From: Oleiharenicola lentus
GTDB lineage: Bacteria; Verrucomicrobiota; Verrucomicrobiia; Opitutales; Opitutaceae
Direction of reading: 5' to 3'
Assembly (NCBI RefSeq): GCF_004118375.1
Contig: NZ_SDHX01000001.1
Location: 930,001 to 994,000 of the forward strand
DNA length: 64,000 bases
Made by a program: the position numbers and the translations under genes. A model generated the notes under the pieces. It was not told the origin of the DNA, did no database searches, and was given only the letters and a program-made list of their open reading frames with translations. Shown piece by piece: positions 63,873 through 64,000 of the stretch; position 1 is the first letter of the stretch, and every line of letters starts with the position of its first letter.

Positions 63873-64000
63873 TCAGGCGGCGGCGACGCCGGCCATGAGG
63901 CGCATGAGGGCGGCTTCGCTGAAGTCGGCGCGCTGTACTTCGCCGGCGAGGCGGCCTTCGCGCATCACGAGGATGCGGCGGCAGAGGCCGATGAGTTCGG
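63873..64000 (-). CDS. Sugar ABC transporter ATPase, C-terminal fragment
   Basis: Runs off the right edge; only the last 41 codons are seen. The sequence ELIGLCRRILVMREGRLAGE followed by a short tail ALMRLMAGVAAA is the typical end of a two-domain RbsA/XylG-type sugar import ATPase. Stop TGA at 63873-63875. Confidence 0.75.
   Translation of the reverse strand, partial: ELIGLCRRILVMREGRLAGEVQRADFSEAALMRLMAGVAAA

Overview
The window is high-GC bacterial chromosome with compact, mostly operonic genes. Gene content (class I fumarase, KdsD sugar isomerase, SufS/SufU pair, a 13-gene nuo operon, tandem-type ThyX, riboflavin genes fused to nusB/ftsY, GspD/E/F secretion genes, FGE-type enzyme, secreted GH10 xylanase with a Gly-rich C-terminal anchor) fits a Gram-negative, respiring polysaccharide degrader. 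My best guess is Verrucomicrobiota, family Opitutaceae; this rests on gene style and order, not on a marker-gene comparison.

Layout. 1-11 kb: fumarase, kdsD, a LysM lipoprotein, hemN-queD, an acyltransferase, an MHYT-domain histidine kinase and sufU-sufS. 11.2-15.6 kb: tRNA-Ser(GGA) carrying a 4.3-kb integrated element (integrase, excisionase-like protein, HTH protein, membrane protein, HUH replication initiator) bounded by 28/29-bp tRNA-derived repeats. 15.8-20.5 kb: a GIY-YIG gene broken by a nonsense codon, a penicillin-binding protein 2 and a large exported protein of unknown role. 20.7-34.6 kb: respiratory complex I, nuoB to nuoN, with a small membrane protein between nuoE and nuoF and no nuoA. 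34.6-43.3 kb: a cell-surface locus of five genes (calcium-binding repeat protein, small Ig-like protein, 1210-residue alpha/beta-hydrolase protein, two lipoproteins) with a 160-bp duplicated fragment and a sharp base-composition change inside the largest gene. 43.4-52.9 kb: thyX, a nuclease-fold protein, comEC, rarA, ribBA-ribH-nusB-ftsY. 52.9-53.2 kb: a structured intergenic region that looks like an unrecognised small RNA with its own terminator. 53.2-62.5 kb: a peptidase-like protein, GH10 xylanase, gspF-gspE-gspD and an FGE-like enzyme. 62.7-64 kb: initiator tRNA-Met, a mutarotase-fold protein and the end of a sugar ABC transporter ATPase.

Most interesting result. The integrase gene of the 4.3-kb element runs into the attachment site. 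In the integrated state its stop codon is supplied by the tRNA gene. In the excised circle the same reading frame would pass through attP and gain 70 residues now stranded at the other end of the element, ending 23 bases inside the start of the replication gene. Excision would therefore both lengthen the integrase and place rep directly downstream of the integrase operon. A one-base difference between the two attachment repeats decides the frame, and also means that precise excision would probably damage the tRNA-Ser gene. The surface locus at 34.6-43.3 kb, with its modular 3' half and leftover cassette fragment, is the second candidate for an undescribed system.
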